From Serripes groenlandicus (Eukaryota > Mollusca > Bivalvia > Cardiida > Cardiidae): a stretch of 64,000 nt of DNA. Below the pieces are notes generated by a model, which saw only the letters and a program-made list of their open reading frames with translations, searched no databases and was not told the DNA's origin. Both the position numbers and the translations under genes were made by a program. Shown here in pieces: positions 41,301 through 45,540 of this stretch (within the stretch, counting starts at the first letter, position 1; each line of letters starts with the position of its first letter). The stretch lies in the NCBI GenBank assembly GCA_031761405.1, contig JASEVX010000007.1, positions 54,880,616 through 54,944,615 of the forward strand. The letters are read 5' to 3'.

Positions 41301-43672
41301 ATGATACGTGTAAACAATTACTTTATGAAGGCTGACAGTGAAGGCTCTGGGCGAACATTTGTCTATCAGGCCGGAAGTTTAATCGGGTCTATATTTTTAA
41401 AAAATATATATCTATTTTCTTTCCAAATTCAAATTTTAAGAATATTCTAAAAATGCAAAGTGTATGTCAGACCTTTCGAACTTGGAAGATTCCAAAGACC
41501 AACATAGATTGAATTGGCCCTTTACGAACAGGAAAAACGCCACGGTAGCTCAATCGATATCGACACGGGTTGTCAATCAAGAGGTTGTGAGTTCGAATCC
41601 GATATCAATCCACATTCTTTTCCGACGTTTTACTCTTCGACTTGCGAAAACTACATGTAGTAGGGAAATTATTCTAATTTTTGTCAAAATATACATATAT
41701 GCATACACTTCATGTACACGGACAGTGAAGGTACTGGTGAGACTGTGCGGATGTTGAGGCTGGCCTGAGTCTTCACTGTACGCAGATGCATTAAAAACCC
41801 TAATCGCTTTTCACCGTTCATACTTATGTAAGCAATTTCTTTTTTTGTACACAGAATACGACATGATATTGAGGCGAAAAGTGTGTGAATATCAAAAGGA
41901 AGGTCCGTGTCGATTTTATAACACAAATACTGACAAAGTTGAAACGCGACAAATGACCACAACACCGGCACAGACCAAAAAGACAACGGATAAAAAAGGT
42001 AGGTCCAATACAGCCGGCATTTTCCGGCCAAAGTCGTAAAGTGAAATTTGACCTCGGGCCTTGTTCATGAGTTTTTTGAGCCGTCTCATGAGAAAACCAA
42101 CATTGTGGACTCGGCGTAAAGTATCGACCAGACCCTAACCATGCCGCGCAGACTAATTCGGACATACGTTTTTCGCCACCTGTGGATTTCCTGTTTCAGG
42201 AATCATTACTCTATACCTATATCCCCCTGAGACGGAATCTGTCGGTCCTTCGCAGACTAATCTGGATCGATACATTACGTAGAGTCCATAATGTTGGTTT
42301 TCTCGTGGGACGGCTCATTTGTCGTCATTCGGCTTCTGGTTTCACGATGCGATTAAAATAGTGTCCATGTTCCCATTGAATGTGATGACCAGTTTGAACT
42401 GCGTTCAATCCGAGTAAACCCTTTCCACACATGCTTGTCCCTTTCCCGATTGCATCAGTGTTTTGATGTGTTTAAACCAACAACATTTTAAAAGCATTGT
42501 TGCAAACGCAGAGTTTACTCCTGATGAGATATTTCTACTTTTGCCACAATTATTTAATTATATTCAATAAATATACTTTCAGTTCAAGAGGTGTCGAATA
42601 GCTTAGACATTATGTTTTCAATGTAGTCCGCTGCTGATTGCTGTTTGTGGGAAAGGGTTAATGAAATGAGTTGCATCAAGCGAAAATGGATATTGTTTCA
42701 TTTTCGATTTGACATTTATAACAGCAATAGACCGCGGATATTCGAAATGAAAATTCACGCACCTACTAGCTATAATGAAGGGAGGTAAATATCAGCTGTT
42801 AACCATTTCGACCGTCCAAGTTCATTATCTCATGATGCCTCGCCTTCAACTAAATTGGACGACGGTTAATGGCTCTTGATTGCCAAATTGGTACATTTTC
42901 AAACTGCTATGTATGTTACTTAGAAATATGGTGTCTTCAGAATATCAATATCGCCCAGTGAGTGCAAAATTACGGTAAATCAATACAGTGTCCAGAGAGA
43001 GATACTGTTTGTATAAGATACGTTAAATAGGTATTTATGCATCTCCATTCGTAATTTTATAACATCAAATTGGTTGATTGGGGTTTAACGCCGTTTTTAA
43101 AATTTCTCAGTTATATCTCGTCGGCCAGTTCACCTACTCATGCATTTCCTGGTTCTCTCACACCAGTACTCCACACAACAATCTTCCCAAGCAACTGGCT
43201 GCTTTTCCACATAGACTTAGCCCATTGGTGGAAGACGAATGACGCATGTCGCATTGACTTTTGTCAATCGTCGGAAAGAAAGTTGGCCGAGCCGGGATTC
43301 GAACTCACAACCCCTGGATTGACAGCCCGCGTCGCTACCGACTGAGCTACCGGGGCAACATCAAATTGGCGCAAGTCCAGGGAGCCAGCGCTTTTAGATA
43401 TTTATAAGAAGTTGCATTCATGGCAGTTAGACATACTCGCGTAAAAATGTGCGGTTGCATAGCTTGCCAGTGTTTTCACCATTCATATATGTTCAGCAGG
43501 ATTTATTTTAGCTAGATCCGGTCCATCTATTCCTTTTCTTCTTGCAGAGGTGGTGTCTGTCAACATTGGAAGTATCAGTGGTACAACAGAGAAATATGGC
43601 GGCAATGGAGCATCCTGTTTAAGTGTATCATTCGGCTTATTTCTGTTATCATTCCTTTCCGTAATAGTTTAA
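11090..43672 (+). CDS. Secreted, probably GPI-anchored NTR/TIMP-like protein (four exons, 236 aa)
   Basis: The join of 11090-11348, 39546-39728, 41855-41998 and 43548-43672 gives 711 bases, a 236-residue protein plus stop. Every intron has GT/AG ends and all three are phase 1. Residues 1-17 form a hydrophobic signal peptide ending VVFG. The mature protein would begin at Cys18 (CSPPEGG). Cysteines 18, 70, 93, 139, 158 and 166 match the six-cysteine layout of the netrin-like module, with GFVPGRCTSKDLKNGTKYI resembling its central strand region. A Thr/Lys-rich linker (178-195) leads to a small-residue site (GGNGAS, 213-218) and a hydrophobic tail (220-236), as in GPI-anchored proteins. TIMPs inhibit metalloproteinases through the free amino group of an N-terminal Cys; this protein has that Cys but not the CxC motif, so inhibition is inference only. 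Not a named family member I can identify. Confidence 0.8.
11412..11642. mobile_element. Family A MITE, full length, in intron 1
   Basis: TTAACCCTTTCCCTCATATA to TATGAGGGGAAACGGTTAA, with TTAA on both sides and an intact hairpin. It sits 64 bases inside intron 1 of the NTR-like gene. Confidence 0.85.
11833..12088. mobile_element. Family D MITE
   Basis: TAGCCGTCCTGTAAGAATAC at the left and CATAATGTTTGTTTTCTTAC at the right, with the inverted blocks GTATCGACCCGGATCAGCCT and CTGATCTGGGTCGATACATT and the middle segment GAATCATTACTCTATACATA. About 256 bp. Confidence 0.8.
12100..12810. repeat. Diverged element, copy 1 of a pair (copy 2 at 16290-17420)
   Basis: Begins near CCCTCTTATCTAGTCCTCTG and includes a truncated family A MITE (12208-12310), ATCTTCTCCAGATATAGATG, ACTATCAATAATAAAGATAA and ACATACCACCCGCCTTACCG. 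The same order recurs at 16290-17420, where an extra MITE is present at 16666-16895. No coding potential seen. Confidence 0.65.
12921..13154. mobile_element. Family F MITE
   Basis: Termini CGAGGGCTTGGCGTGAAACG and CGTTTCACGCCAAGCCCTCG are long inverted repeats that extend into GTTGTAACTAAAA/TTTTAGTTACAAC. The centre contains CAATTTCGTTCTGAGCAATT. Other copies lie at 24048-24296 and 57613-57802. Confidence 0.85.
13238..13501. mobile_element. Family D MITE, full length
   Basis: A well-preserved copy: AGCCGTCCCGCGAGAAAACC to GGTTTTCTCAGGGGACGGCT. The two arms pair over about 80 bases, and the middle contains TTTCAGGAATCATTACTCTA and CCCCTGAGACGGAATGTGTC. Confidence 0.85.
13606..13970. repeat. 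Three tandem units of about 121 bp
   Basis: Units start at 13606, 13729 and 13848 with TGCCGTGTC(C/G)CAGA(A/G)GTGC and end ATGTGAAAACAGTTTACAA. Units 1 and 3 are almost identical and unit 2 lacks four bases (CCCCCCGCCGG is CCCCCGG), so the triplication is recent. Confidence 0.9.
14012..14310 (+). mobile_element. Diverged SINE type 2
   Basis: The head CGATAGCTCATTCGGTAGCG and B box GTGTTCGAACCTCAGCTCGG are recognisable, as is the tail CTGCCGTGATATGACTGAAA with AAACGGCGTTTAACCCCAGC. Older than the copies at 27946 and 43072. Confidence 0.7.
14338..14880. other. Decayed family A remnant, then no recognised feature
   Basis: CACCCTTTAGCACAGACCGA and TTTTGAAAACACAGTGGCAA at 14338-14405 are family A left-arm remains. 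The rest to about 14880 shows nothing I can support. Confidence 0.4.
14936..15521. mobile_element. TA-flanked MITE filled with a 17/34-bp satellite
   Basis: The left end TA/CAGTAGACTCGCGATAAC and the right end, read inverted, TA/CAGCGATCACTCGAACAC form terminal inverted repeats flanked by TA, as in Tc1/mariner-pogo elements. Almost the whole interior (about 14990-15515) is an array of a 17-base unit, TCGAGTTATCGACGTGT, alternating with TTGAGTGATCGACGTGT to give a 34-base higher-order unit. The unit resembles the terminal inverted repeat itself. No transposase. Confidence 0.75.
15781..16002. mobile_element. Family A MITE, degraded
   Basis: TTGACCTTTCCACCATACAT at the left and GTCGTCTGCTGCAGAAGCGT at the right, with a reduced centre (GATGAGCAATTTCTC). 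Confidence 0.6.
16161..16235. repeat. Near-perfect 34-bp inverted repeat (hairpin)
   Basis: The left arm 16161-16194 (containing TGTGGGTACTCAAAAGAATC) pairs with the right arm 16202-16235 (containing GATTCTTTTGAGTACCCACA) around a 7-base loop. A half copy, TTGTGGGTACGCAAAAGAAA, occurs at about 21494. Confidence 0.8.
16339..16566. mobile_element. Family A MITE
   Basis: TTAACCTTTTCCAACTTGCA to GTATGTGGGAAAGGGTTAA with TTAA at both ends and the hairpin GAAATTGCTCATGATGAGC. Lies inside copy 2 of the 12.1/16.3-kb pair. Confidence 0.8.
16666..16895. mobile_element. Family A MITE, full length
   Basis: TTGACCCTTTCCCTCATACA (left TTAA mutated to TTGA) to TATGAGGGAAAGGGTTAA. Copy 1 of the surrounding element shows TTTAAC at the matching place, which looks like the empty target. 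Confidence 0.85.
17215..17700. repeat. Direct repeat with GATGACATTTAAATGGGACT
   Basis: The block GATGACATTTAAATGGGACT, TTATCACTCTGATAATCAGC and TTATTCACGTAAAATAGATT occurs at about 17218-17290 and again at about 17616-17690. Nothing coding is visible between them. Confidence 0.6.
17700..18510. mobile_element. Low-copy element, inverted copy at about 43835-44490
   Basis: ATAAACGGCGATCAATATGA (17748), GAGGCTCCCAAGAGGTGTAT (18139), CGCCAACTTAACTATGAACC (18354) and GGTCTACAATTTAGATAATT (18435) all recur in reverse order and complement at 43835-44490. The two copies differ by small indels. No intact coding frame, so it is probably a non-autonomous or decayed transposon. Confidence 0.6.
18699..18915. 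mobile_element. Family A MITE, degenerate
   Basis: TTAAGCCGTTCCCAAATGAA, GACGCCTTTGCAACAGACGT and a collapsed hairpin region (AATTAGCAATTTTTC); the right end is ATGTGAAAGGTCTAAAC. Confidence 0.55.
19427..19680 (+). mobile_element. tRNA-derived SINE (type 1), full length
   Basis: CGCCTCGATGGTGTTGTGGT with TAGAGCGTCCGCC, then GGTCGCGGGTTCGAACCCCG (a consensus B box), body GACTGACTGGCTGGTGTCAG, tail GCCGTGATATAACTGAAACA and ATCGGCGTAAAACATC. The head could fold as a tRNA, but it runs straight into the SINE body, so it is not annotated as a tRNA gene. Confidence 0.85.
19690..20165. other. No gene recognised; short ACAG microsatellite
   Basis: (ACAG)n at about 19852-19866. Otherwise AT-rich with no supported feature. 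Confidence 0.4.
20169..20335. mobile_element. Family A MITE, internally deleted
   Basis: TTAACCCATTCCCACTTGTA and GTATGTGGGAAAGGCTTAA with TTAA at both ends; the hairpin centre is lost. Confidence 0.75.
20398..20611. mobile_element. Family C TTAA MITE
   Basis: TTAACCCTTTCAGCGCCGAA at the left and TTGGCGCTGAAAGATTTAA at the right, flanked by TTAA. The centre is a long hairpin: AACAATGCTGATTTCAGGTG, AGCTCGTTACGAGCT, CACCTGAATCAGTATTGTTT. A second copy lies at 58235-58451. It shares only the TTAACCCTTTC start with family A. Confidence 0.85.
20620..21830. other. No gene recognised
   Basis: Contains small family A-like scraps near 21058-21120 and the half-hairpin at about 21494. Otherwise AT-rich with no feature I can support. 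Confidence 0.4.
21835..22053. mobile_element. Family D MITE, ends lost
   Basis: CTCTGCGTAATGTATCGACC through ATCCGGATCGATACTTTACG to CAGAGTCCACAATGTTGG; the outermost bases of both arms are missing. Confidence 0.75.
22266..22487. mobile_element. Family A MITE, highly decayed
   Basis: CCCTTTCCCACAAACAGTAA at the left, TGTCGTCTTCTGCGTATTGG and GTTTGGGAAACAGTTAC at the right. Confidence 0.45.
22575..22665. repeat. 20-bp tandem repeat
   Basis: Four to five copies of GAGCATGGAGAACGTTTTGT. The open frame over it (22384-22629) is the repeat. Confidence 0.85.
22929..23155. mobile_element. Family A MITE, full length
   Basis: TTAAGTCCTCTTTCCCTCAT to CGTATGAGGGTTAA with an intact hairpin AGAAATTGCTCAAAACGAGC. 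The right terminus has lost the AAAGG bases. Confidence 0.8.
23321..23479. mobile_element. Family A MITE, internal deletion
   Basis: TTAACCCTTTCCCCCATTAT and GTATGTGGGAAAGGATTAA. The left arm and hairpin are largely gone. Confidence 0.7.
23613..23693. mobile_element. Family D MITE, left arm only
   Basis: AGTGTGGACTCTGCGTAAAG, TATCGACCCGGATCAGCCTA, AGCATGCCGG, then unrelated sequence. Confidence 0.7.
24048..24296. mobile_element. Family F MITE, full length
   Basis: GAAGGGCTTGGCGTGAAACA to CGTTTCACACCAAGCCCTCG. The centre is a 20-base-arm hairpin (AATTTAGGTGCCATTGCTCG / TGAGCAATGGCACCTAAAAT). Confidence 0.85.
24719..24870. repeat. TATG/TGTA tetranucleotide microsatellite
   Basis: Nearly uninterrupted (ATGT)n of about 150 bp. 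Open frames on both strands here are repeat artefacts. Confidence 0.95.
25221..25454. mobile_element. Family A MITE
   Basis: TTAACCCTTTTCCCACTCGT at the left, hairpin GAAATTGCTCATGTTGAGCA, right end TGTATGTGGGATAGGGTC. Confidence 0.75.
25578..25803. mobile_element. Family A MITE, degraded
   Basis: TTTCCATCATATGACAAATC, CTGCAGCAGACTGCATTTAA, then GTTTGTGGGAAATTGTTAA. Confidence 0.55.
25890..26645. other. No gene recognised
   Basis: A short imperfect palindrome at about 25905-25960 (GTAGATCCAGATCACCCAGT / CTGATCTGAATCTACATTG) may be a decayed family D core. Nothing else is supported. Confidence 0.35.
26650..27012. mobile_element. Family G element, right end lost
   Basis: Starts TTAAAGCGACTGAACTCCAG and matches the copy at 29155-29522 almost base for base for 350 bp, through TCTACCCTGTCAGTAACGGG and ACATTTAGGGCGAATTCGA and a poly-T run to TTTTCGTGCCATC. 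The right inverted repeat is missing. Confidence 0.8.
27370..27480. mobile_element. Family A MITE, right-half remnant
   Basis: TTCTTCTTTTGCCAGAAGAT, TTTCAAAATCGCCCATTGCA, CTTCATGTGGGAAAG. Confidence 0.4.
27797..28512. mobile_element. Nested insertion: family A MITE split by a SINE and a second MITE
   Basis: Outer MITE left half 27797-27945 (CCTTTTCCCACATACAACAA to GTGAGCAATTTCATTATTCG), interrupted by the SINE at 27946-28247, then a family A copy at about 28248-28427 embedded in the SINE (AATC)n tail, then the outer right half 28440-28512 (TTCGTCGCAATGTTTCCTAA, ATGCGTCTTTATTCGGGAAA). The boundaries are approximate. Confidence 0.6.
27946..28247 (+). mobile_element. tRNA-derived SINE (type 2), full length
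   Basis: Head GTCGAGTCCCGGTAGCTCTG, B box GAGTTCGAATCCCGGCTCG, body GCAGTTGCTTGGGAAGATTG, tail GCCGTGATATGACTGAGAAA followed by (AATC)n. Same orientation as the NTR-like gene. Confidence 0.85.
28645..28876. mobile_element. Family A MITE, full length
   Basis: TTAACCCTTTCCCTCATATA to GGTGGGAAAGGGTTAA with TTAA flanks and an intact hairpin. A 20-base scrap AAACCCTTTCCAACATATAA just to the left looks like the start of another copy that received this insertion. Confidence 0.85.
28926..29133. mobile_element. Family A MITE, degraded
   Basis: TTAACCTATTCCCACATACA at the left, TTGTTGTATATGGGAAAAGG at the right, a poor hairpin. Confidence 0.6.
29155..29522. mobile_element. Family G element, full length
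   Basis: The inverted ends TTTAAAGCGACTGAA and TTCAGTCGCTTTAAA bound 368 bp. A poly-T run of over 20 bases lies just inside the right end. Solo ends of the same family are at about 38446-38465 and 45022-45053. Confidence 0.8.
29640..29732. mobile_element. Family A MITE, right-half remnant
   Basis: TTCAAAAGTCATCTGTTGTA, GTGTCTACAAGTGGGAAAGG and GTTAA. Confidence 0.5.
29940..30095 (+). mobile_element. SINE type 1, 3' part
   Basis: TTCGACTGACTCGCTGACAT, GTAACTTACCCGGTAAACGC and GCGACGTAAAACACAAAC. Confidence 0.6.
30360..30600 (+). mobile_element. Decayed SINE tails
   Basis: ATCGCCGTGATATAACTGTA at about 30367 and AAAACGGCGTTAAATTACAA at about 30555 are two SINE 3' tails, the second with body remnants (GGAAGAATGTTGTGTGCAGT) of type 2. 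Confidence 0.5.
30610..32360. other. No gene recognised
   Basis: AT-rich sequence. The blocks at 32011-32040 and 32179-32208 (CGCAGAGTTGTCGTTCTTTA / GTAAAGAACGGCTCTCTGCA) are inverted and suggest a decayed MITE of about 200 bp, related to 3014-3055. Confidence 0.4.
32365..32612. repeat. Left arm of a 3.7-kb-spaced inverted repeat
   Basis: AAAAGGAGAATTCGACGTGA, AATAGGGACTGTTTTGTCTT and AACGCAATTGTAATATGTTC pair as inverted repeats with 35779-36115. Could be the arms of one old transposon or two oppositely oriented copies. Confidence 0.65.
32815..33037. mobile_element. Family A MITE, degraded
   Basis: GTTTCCCACACACGAAAAAT, hairpin GAAATTGCACTTCAAGAGCA, GTCTGCTGCAAAGGCGTCAC, GTATGTGGTAAAAGGTTTA. 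Confidence 0.6.
33035..34100. repeat. Tandem duplication of a 150-bp segment, one copy occupied by a transposon
   Basis: Copy 1 is 33035-33086 plus 33851-33945, interrupted by the 758-bp element. Copy 2 (about 33946-34095) is uninterrupted: AAAATGAAACAAATTAAAAA, TACGCGACTGTTCCGCGCTG, GTTACAAACGTGAGGGAGGG, TTACAGCTTGTGTTGATGAA. Confidence 0.85.
33087..33844. mobile_element. 758-bp terminal-inverted-repeat transposon with internal 41-bp arrays
   Basis: The ends TATGGAGGGGAATATCCGCC and, inverted, TATGGAAGGGAATATCCGCC continue as inverted repeats into tandem arrays of a unit of about 41 bp (TGTCTTGATGACATTCTTAT, TTATAAACATTACATGCTCA) on the left and its reverse complement on the right, giving a giant palindrome with a unique centre (about 33300-33595). 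TGTTCC is duplicated at 33081-33086 and 33845-33850. The empty site is preserved next door. Open frames here are repeat products; no transposase. Confidence 0.85.
34264..34580. repeat. 39-bp tandem repeat, about eight units
   Basis: GTTTGAAAATTGTCATGTAA followed by ATTGAAAATTATGTAAGAG repeats with one or two mismatches per unit. Confidence 0.9.
34612..34870 (+). mobile_element. tRNA-derived SINE (type 3)
   Basis: Head CCGCCGTGGCCGAGTGGTTA (Leu/Ser-like A box) and GTCCCGGGTTCGATTCCCAG (B box). A block of about 50 bp starting CGGACATGGTGGAGTGCCTA is duplicated in tandem. A weakly related tail is at 34800-34850. Another copy is at 41037-41272. Confidence 0.75.
35086..35315. mobile_element. Family A MITE, full length
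   Basis: TTAACCCCTTCCTTCATATA to GTATGAAGGAAAGGGTTAA with TTAA flanks. Both termini carry the same compensating TTC/GAA change. Confidence 0.85.
35430..35465. repeat. Poly-C tract
   Basis: A near-continuous C run of over 30 bases with two Ts. Similar runs occur at about 46183-46200 (G) and 49896-49920 (C). Length may be unreliable in the assembly. Confidence 0.9.
35779..36115. repeat. Right arm of the inverted repeat with 32365-32612
   Basis: AATGTCTTGAACATATTACA, ACGAAGACAAAACAGTCCCT and CTTGCAGCAGACTATCGATA are the inverted matches. Confidence 0.65.
36321..36551. mobile_element. Family A MITE, full length
   Basis: TTAACCCTTTCCCTCATATA to TATGAGGGAAAGGGTTAA, TTAA flanks, intact hairpin AAATTGCTCAAAACGAGCAA. 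Confidence 0.9.
36559..36660. mobile_element. Family A MITE, left-arm fragment
   Basis: TTAATCCTATCCCTCATACA, GACGCCTTTGCAGCAGATAA, then lost. It starts 7 bases after the previous copy. Confidence 0.65.
37041..37152. mobile_element. Short palindromic MITE
   Basis: 112 bp with ends TCTACGGTGGCACAGAGGTG and CACCTCTGTGCCACCGTAGA as perfect inverted repeats, and an internal repeat of ATCTCGTGCGCACGAGAT type. Confidence 0.85.
37390..37960 (+). mobile_element. hAT-type element remnant
   Basis: GGGATGGCAACGATTAATCG at the left and repeated CGGTTAACCGGTTA-like motifs on both sides (about 37405-37430, 37505-37545, 37948-37962) surround a BED-finger remnant. BED fingers are typical of hAT transposases; the boundaries are uncertain. 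Confidence 0.5.
37780..37911 (+). pseudogene. BED zinc-finger fragment (hAT transposase-like)
   Basis: The frame reads VLKYFKRCADDNKFKCSLCG, with the CxxC of a BED finger, then shifts frame by one to read GGTSKMRNHI, the usual segment before the paired histidines, and ends at a stop. A frameshift and a stop make this a dead fragment. Confidence 0.6.
38240..38890. other. No gene recognised; solo family G end
   Basis: TTTAAAGGTGCTGAACTCCA and a poly-T run at about 38442-38480 mark a family G end. The rest is AT-rich with no supported feature. Confidence 0.4.
38897..39143. mobile_element. Family D MITE
   Basis: TGAGCCGTTCCGTGAGAAAA to TTGGTTTCCTCGCAGTACGA, with ATGTATCGACCCATATCAGC and TTGGTCCGGGTCGATAATGT as inner arms. 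Confidence 0.8.
39546..39728 (+). CDS. NTR-like gene exon 2
   Basis: After the acceptor AATTCCAG the frame reads GFVPGRCTSKDLKNGTKYIL and ends VCGVKMVYPE before the donor GAAG/GTACTG. It holds Cys93 and Cys139. It is 183 bases long, phase 1 at both ends, and is the only exon found in the 30 kb between exons 1 and 3. The minus-strand open frame over the same bases (39151-39669) is its shadow. Confidence 0.85.
39755..40610 (+). repeat. Dispersed repeat starting with an AGCTCACCTGAGC palindrome, interrupted by a MITE
   Basis: TTAGCTCACCTGAGCATAAA and TGCTCAAGGTGAGCTGTTGT form a palindrome at 39752-39792. A body follows (GTCGTCGACGTCGTCTGTCC) that is cut at TTAA by the family A copy at 39891-40123, then resumes (ACAACATCTCATCTTGCACC) and runs to about 40605. 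Repeats opening with this palindrome are common in mollusc genomes as far as I know. Confidence 0.6.
39891..40123. mobile_element. Family A MITE, full length
   Basis: TTAACCCGTTTCCCACATGC to GTATGTGGGAAAGAGTTAA with TTAA flanks and hairpin GAAATTGCTCATCATGAGCA. Located 160 bases into intron 2 of the NTR-like gene. Confidence 0.85.
40655..40937 (-). mobile_element. Diverged SINE type 2, reverse
   Basis: On the minus strand: AGTCCCGATAACTCAGTCCG, GTTCGAACCCTAGCTCGGCC, with TGGCCGCCATGATTATACTG as the tail. Confidence 0.7.
41037..41272 (+). mobile_element. SINE type 3
   Basis: TCCCATGGCCGAGTGGTTAG, GTGTCCCGGTTTCGAGCCCC, tail GTCGCCGTGATGTAACTGAA, AAAACGGCGTTAAACTCCAA and (AAAC)n. Confidence 0.75.
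41540..41650 (+). mobile_element. SINE type 2, 5' part
   Basis: GCCACGGTAGCTCAATCGAT, GGTTGTGAGTTCGAATCCGA, TTTTCCGACGTTTTACTC; truncated 3'. Confidence 0.65.
41855..41998 (+). CDS. NTR-like gene exon 3
   Basis: A polypyrimidine tract and ACACAG acceptor precede the frame YDMILRRKVCEYQKEGPCRF, which supplies the last two module cysteines (158, 166). A TTTPAQTKKTTDKK linker follows, then the donor AAAAAAG/GTAGGT. 144 bases, phase 1 at both ends. Confidence 0.85.
42077..42318. mobile_element. Family D MITE, full length
   Basis: TGAGCCGTCTCATGAGAAAA to TTTTCTCGTGGGACGGCTCA. Confidence 0.85.
42414..42661. mobile_element. Family A MITE, degraded
   Basis: AGTAAACCCTTTCCACACAT to GTTTGTGGGAAAGGGTTAA. 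The left end has a partial duplication of CCCTTTCC. Confidence 0.65.
43072..43360 (-). mobile_element. tRNA-derived SINE (type 2), reverse
   Basis: Minus strand: GCCCCGGTAGCTCAGTCGGT, GAGTTCGAATCCCGGCTCGG, CAGCCAGTTGCTTGGGAAGA, tail AAAACGGCGTTAAACCCCAA. In intron 3 of the NTR-like gene, about 190 bases upstream of exon 4. Confidence 0.85.
43548..43672 (+). CDS. NTR-like gene exon 4 (GPI-signal exon)
   Basis: Acceptor TTCTTGCAG preceded by a pyrimidine-rich tract. The frame runs EVVSVNIGSISGTTEKYGG, then NGASCLSVSFGLFLLSFLSV and stop TAA. The last 17 residues are hydrophobic with no charged residue after them, which favours a GPI signal over a transmembrane anchor with a cytoplasmic tail. 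Confidence 0.85.
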
Positions 43673-43834
43673 CTATTAACTGCTGTGTTTGTTCGTACTT
43701 ATGTTATATATGCAAGCTTCATCCTATAGCAAATACTCTGGACGCCGCATTGGGTCAAAAGTGGTCATTTGCATATCCACCATGATTCCCGAAGGAGAAA
43801 GCATGTGAGTTCTATATACTTCAGGCCTTTGCAC

Positions 43835-44490
43835 ATGTTTTTCGGCGATAGCTGATTAACCTGAGTTTTGACCTAGATGTTAAACAAATGATCTAGATTG
43901 TAGACCAATCAAATGTTGTACTTAATAAAGGAAATGAAACGTTTTGATTGGTTCATAGTTAAGTTGGCGATCCTCTAATAAGAGAAGTTTTCAAATGAAA
44001 TTTTCTGCATACTAACCTTTAATTGTTTTCCTTAAGAAACTTGAAAACAATCAGTGAAAACGTATGAATTATAATATTTAAAAGCAAAATATTAATTACT
44101 TTTTAAACATGATAAGTTTTCAGTTATTTATCGTCATTTGAAACTTGTACACCTCTTGGGAGCCTCGCGTAATCTCCATTCATGTGGCGTATTCTCGGCC
44201 TTGAACGGAACATCGTCATGTCGCGTTAGTGTAATTAATGTTGACTTGGATTGTCAAGTGAAAGGTCTGTGGTTCGCTTTTCGGTAGATGCAAGCTTTTT
44301 TTCTCTCTCATTCATATCAAAACCAAAGTATACTATATGAACTAAAACATTTATAAACCAAATATTACATATTTAACTTAATGTTTTCTGTCATTCTAAT
44401 AAGTAAGATAAAAGATCAAATAATATACGCATGTTTTATTTCTTAGTGTTTTTTCATATTGATCGCCGTTTATCTTTTTTAAAGAGAAAG
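43835..44490. mobile_element. Inverted copy of the 17700-18510 element
   Basis: TTTTTCGGCGATAGCTGATT, GATTGTAGACCAATCAAATG, GGTTCATAGTTAAGTTGGCG, ACACCTCTTGGGAGCCTCGC and CATATTGATCGCCGTTTATC follow in inverse order to 17.7-18.5 kb. It lies just past the 3' end of the NTR-like gene. Confidence 0.6.
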
Positions 44491-44531
44491 AGTGAAATTA
44501 ACATTTTGATCTCTGTAATCGATTGTGTTAA

Positions 44532-44761
44532 TTAACCCATTCCCTCATATAGACACTTTATGACGCCTTTGCAGCAGACGGCGTTTTGAAAACATAGTGA
44601 CAAAAGAAGAAATTGCTCAAAACGAGCAATTTCTCCTTTTGTCACAATGTTTTCCACTTTTGGTCATAAGTTATCTATTCAATTATAGAGATTTTTTATT
44701 ATTTTACCAAATATGTTCAAAGTCATCTGCTGAAGAATTGTCGTATGAGGGAAAGGGTTAA
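44532..44761. mobile_element. Family A MITE, full length
   Basis: TTAACCCATTCCCTCATATA to TATGAGGGAAAGGGTTAA; hairpin AAATTGCTCAAAACGAGCAA. Confidence 0.85.
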
Positions 44762-45187
44762 ATATGTGCCAACAAGATGAACAGGCTCTTAACATTGAGT
44801 AGCATTCTAGCTTGACATTCCTGGAACAAGCAATGGACTCTTTCAAATGCAAAAGATGGACAAGTCCAATTTAAAAATATAGCATTGACAGGGTTAATAC
44901 CATATTCTCCTAACGAGGCTTAATGTAGACTCGATCTGAATACATATGGACATCCACATTCGTGAGAGCCGAGTCTAGCGATTCAGGGTCTTAATGGTTT
45001 TACCGTGTTAAAAAAATTCCACAGTTCGGTATCTGGAGTTCAGTCGCTTTAAATACAAATTGACTTTATAACTAGTGCGGCTACACTTCAATACGTTGTA
45101 AGAAGGCGTAACTAATGATGTATAACATACATGTATATGCGGACTGTGAACACTCTTGTGAGACTGTGTGAATTACAGTACGCAGCT

Positions 45188-45392
45188 GCATTTACCATTT
45201 CTCACATAAAGAAGACATTTGAAAACATTATGGCAAAGGAAGAAATAGCTCCTAATGAGCAACTTTCCTTTTGTCTCACAATGTTTTCAACTTTTTTTTA
45301 TTGTTAAACTTTCATTCATTGATGTTTACTAAATGTATTCCTATGTGCTTTCCATGTCTTCTGCAGCAGATTTATATTATGTGGGCTAAACG
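45188..45392. mobile_element. Family A MITE, degraded
   Basis: CCATTTCTCACATAAAGAAG, GAAATAGCTCCTAATGAGCA, TCTTCTGCAGCAGATTTATA, TATGTGGGCTAAACG. Confidence 0.5.
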
Positions 45393-45540
45393 CTAGACGC
45401 TGCCCTTGTTTAGTATGCGTTTCGGCATAGACGAAAGGTGATTGGGCGTCATGTCACGCCCATTGCCCAACATACAGGGTTTGGTATTACTGTTCGAAGA
45501 TTGATCAAGATTCCCTCCCGCATGACGCGGCTAAATATAT

